Shown one piece after another: positions 5,797 through 6,390 of a stretch of 6,390 nt of DNA (the first letter of the stretch is position 1; every line of letters starts with the position of its first letter). A program made the position numbers and the translations under genes. The notes beneath the pieces are model-generated. The model was not told the origin of the DNA. It saw only the letters and a list, made by a program, of their open reading frames with translations, and searched no databases. This DNA comes from an uncultured Devosia sp. (GTDB lineage: Bacteria > Pseudomonadota > Alphaproteobacteria > Rhizobiales > Devosiaceae), in the NCBI GenBank assembly GCA_934553185.1, contig CAKTFF010000131.1, positions 1-6,390 of the forward strand. Direction: 5' to 3'.

Positions 5797-6390
5797 CTAA
5801 TCCGCCTGTGGCTGCGCTTGGGCGCGGAACTCGAAGAGTTCTCGGAAGGCACCTGGAACCAGGGCAGATAGTGGGTTGATGCGGAACTGGGGGCTGCTGA
5901 GTGGGCCCTGAACGGCGAACGTCACACCCACCAACCCCTCGCCCTCGCGACCACCCAAAAGTGGGCCAAGCAGGGGGATCTGCTGGAAAGCGTTGTTGAG
6001 GCCGAACAGGGGCACATAGGTTCCTGCCAGGTCGTATTGGCGCTGGTCGGTGTAGATGTAGCCGCGCATGGTGCCGCCGACCATGTCGCCTGTCAGCATG
6101 GCATCGGTGACCTCCACGCGATCCGAGCGGCGCTGAAAGTCGACCCTGGCGACATCGAAATCAAGGCGGTTCTGCTGGGCGATTGCTGTGCGCGAATCGG
6201 AGTGATTACCCAGCACTTGCGCAACATTGGCTTCGTTGACGATGGCGAAGTCGCGCATGATCAACTGACCGCCCTCTGCGTCCAACTCGTTGTCAGTGGT
6301 CAGCACCAGGCTGCCCGAGCCGCCGGCAAGCTGGGAGTAGATACCGAGCAATCGGAGAATGGTGCCGCCATCGTTGAAGGCGACCGACAT
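5797..6390 (-). CDS. AsmA/YhdP-like envelope protein, C-terminal part (partial)
   Basis: The last 197 codons of a gene that enters from the right edge; its true start is outside the window, and the Met codon exactly at the edge (6388-6390) is almost certainly internal. The fragment is beta-rich with alternating hydrophobic residues (SLVLTTDNELDAEGGQLIMRDF, split over about 27-48). It ends in the typical AsmA-like C-terminal block: LTGDMVGGTMRGY, then GTYVPLFGLNNAFQQIPLLG (123-142), LLGGREGEGL and VQGPLSSPQFRINPLSALVPG. The IPLLG...LLGG...EGL...V.G....P...NPLS...PG pattern is what I recognise in AsmA-like C-terminal domains of YhdP-type proteins. In E. coli YhdP and its relatives are large inner-membrane-anchored periplasmic bridges implicated in phospholipid transport to the outer membrane; the same role here is inference. 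It ends with FRAQAQPQAD. It converges on tyrS across 160 bp. Confidence 0.82.
   Translation of the reverse strand: MSVAFNDGGTILRLLGIYSQLAGGSGSLVLTTDNELDAEGGQLIMRDFAIVNEANVAQVLGNHSDSRTAIAQQNRLDFDVARVDFQRRSDRVEVTDAMLTGDMVGGTMRGYIYTDQRQYDLAGTYVPLFGLNNAFQQIPLLGPLLGGREGEGLVGVTFAVQGPLSSPQFRINPLSALVPGAFRELFEFRAQAQPQAD

Overview
The window looks like a chromosomal core segment of an alphaproteobacterium, most likely a member of the Hyphomicrobiales (Rhizobiales) related to Devosia. The reasons are high G+C, the locus order (suf operon / divergent alpha/beta hydrolase / tyrS / convergent AsmA-like gene), an Irr-box (ICE) type palindrome in front of the suf operon, and a repeat family that pairs CCTCAT..TGAGCCT with ..CGAGG. 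The assignment rests on recognising these features, not on a search.

Left half (1-3415, minus strand): the 5' part of a suf Fe-S cluster assembly operon, read right to left. The order is a possible 36-codon small ORF (3305-3415), a NifS/IscS-type cysteine desulfurase (2160-3308), sufB (603-2105), a small single-domain cupin (94-603), and the first codons of sufC (1-29, cut by the window edge). The genes are tightly packed: the small ORF and the desulfurase overlap as ATGA, sufB and the cupin as TGATG, and the other gaps are 54 and 64 bp. The desulfurase would release sulfur from cysteine. SufB (with SufC, and presumably SufD outside the window) would be the scaffold. The cupin is an extra member not found in the textbook sufBCD order.

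Middle (3309-3592): the divergent control region. It holds TTTCGAA-TAA-TTCTAAA at 3459-3475, a near-perfect palindrome matching the Irr-box pattern, plus two smaller inverted repeats. Iron/haem-status control of the suf operon by Irr is the simplest reading.

Right half (3593-6390): on the plus strand, a COG2945-like alpha/beta hydrolase (3593-4255); a head-to-head pair of structured repeat units with covarying stems (4285-4364); and tyrS, tyrosyl-tRNA synthetase (start best placed at 4386). The 160-bp gap after tyrS carries two hairpins and lies between convergent genes. The last gene, on the minus strand and cut by the right edge, is the C-terminal part of an AsmA/YhdP-like envelope protein.

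The least ordinary points are the small Gly/Met/His-rich ORF coupled to the desulfurase, the cupin embedded between sufB and sufC, the Irr-box candidate, and the covarying repeat pair. There is no mobile element, CRISPR array, tRNA or rRNA that I can support.
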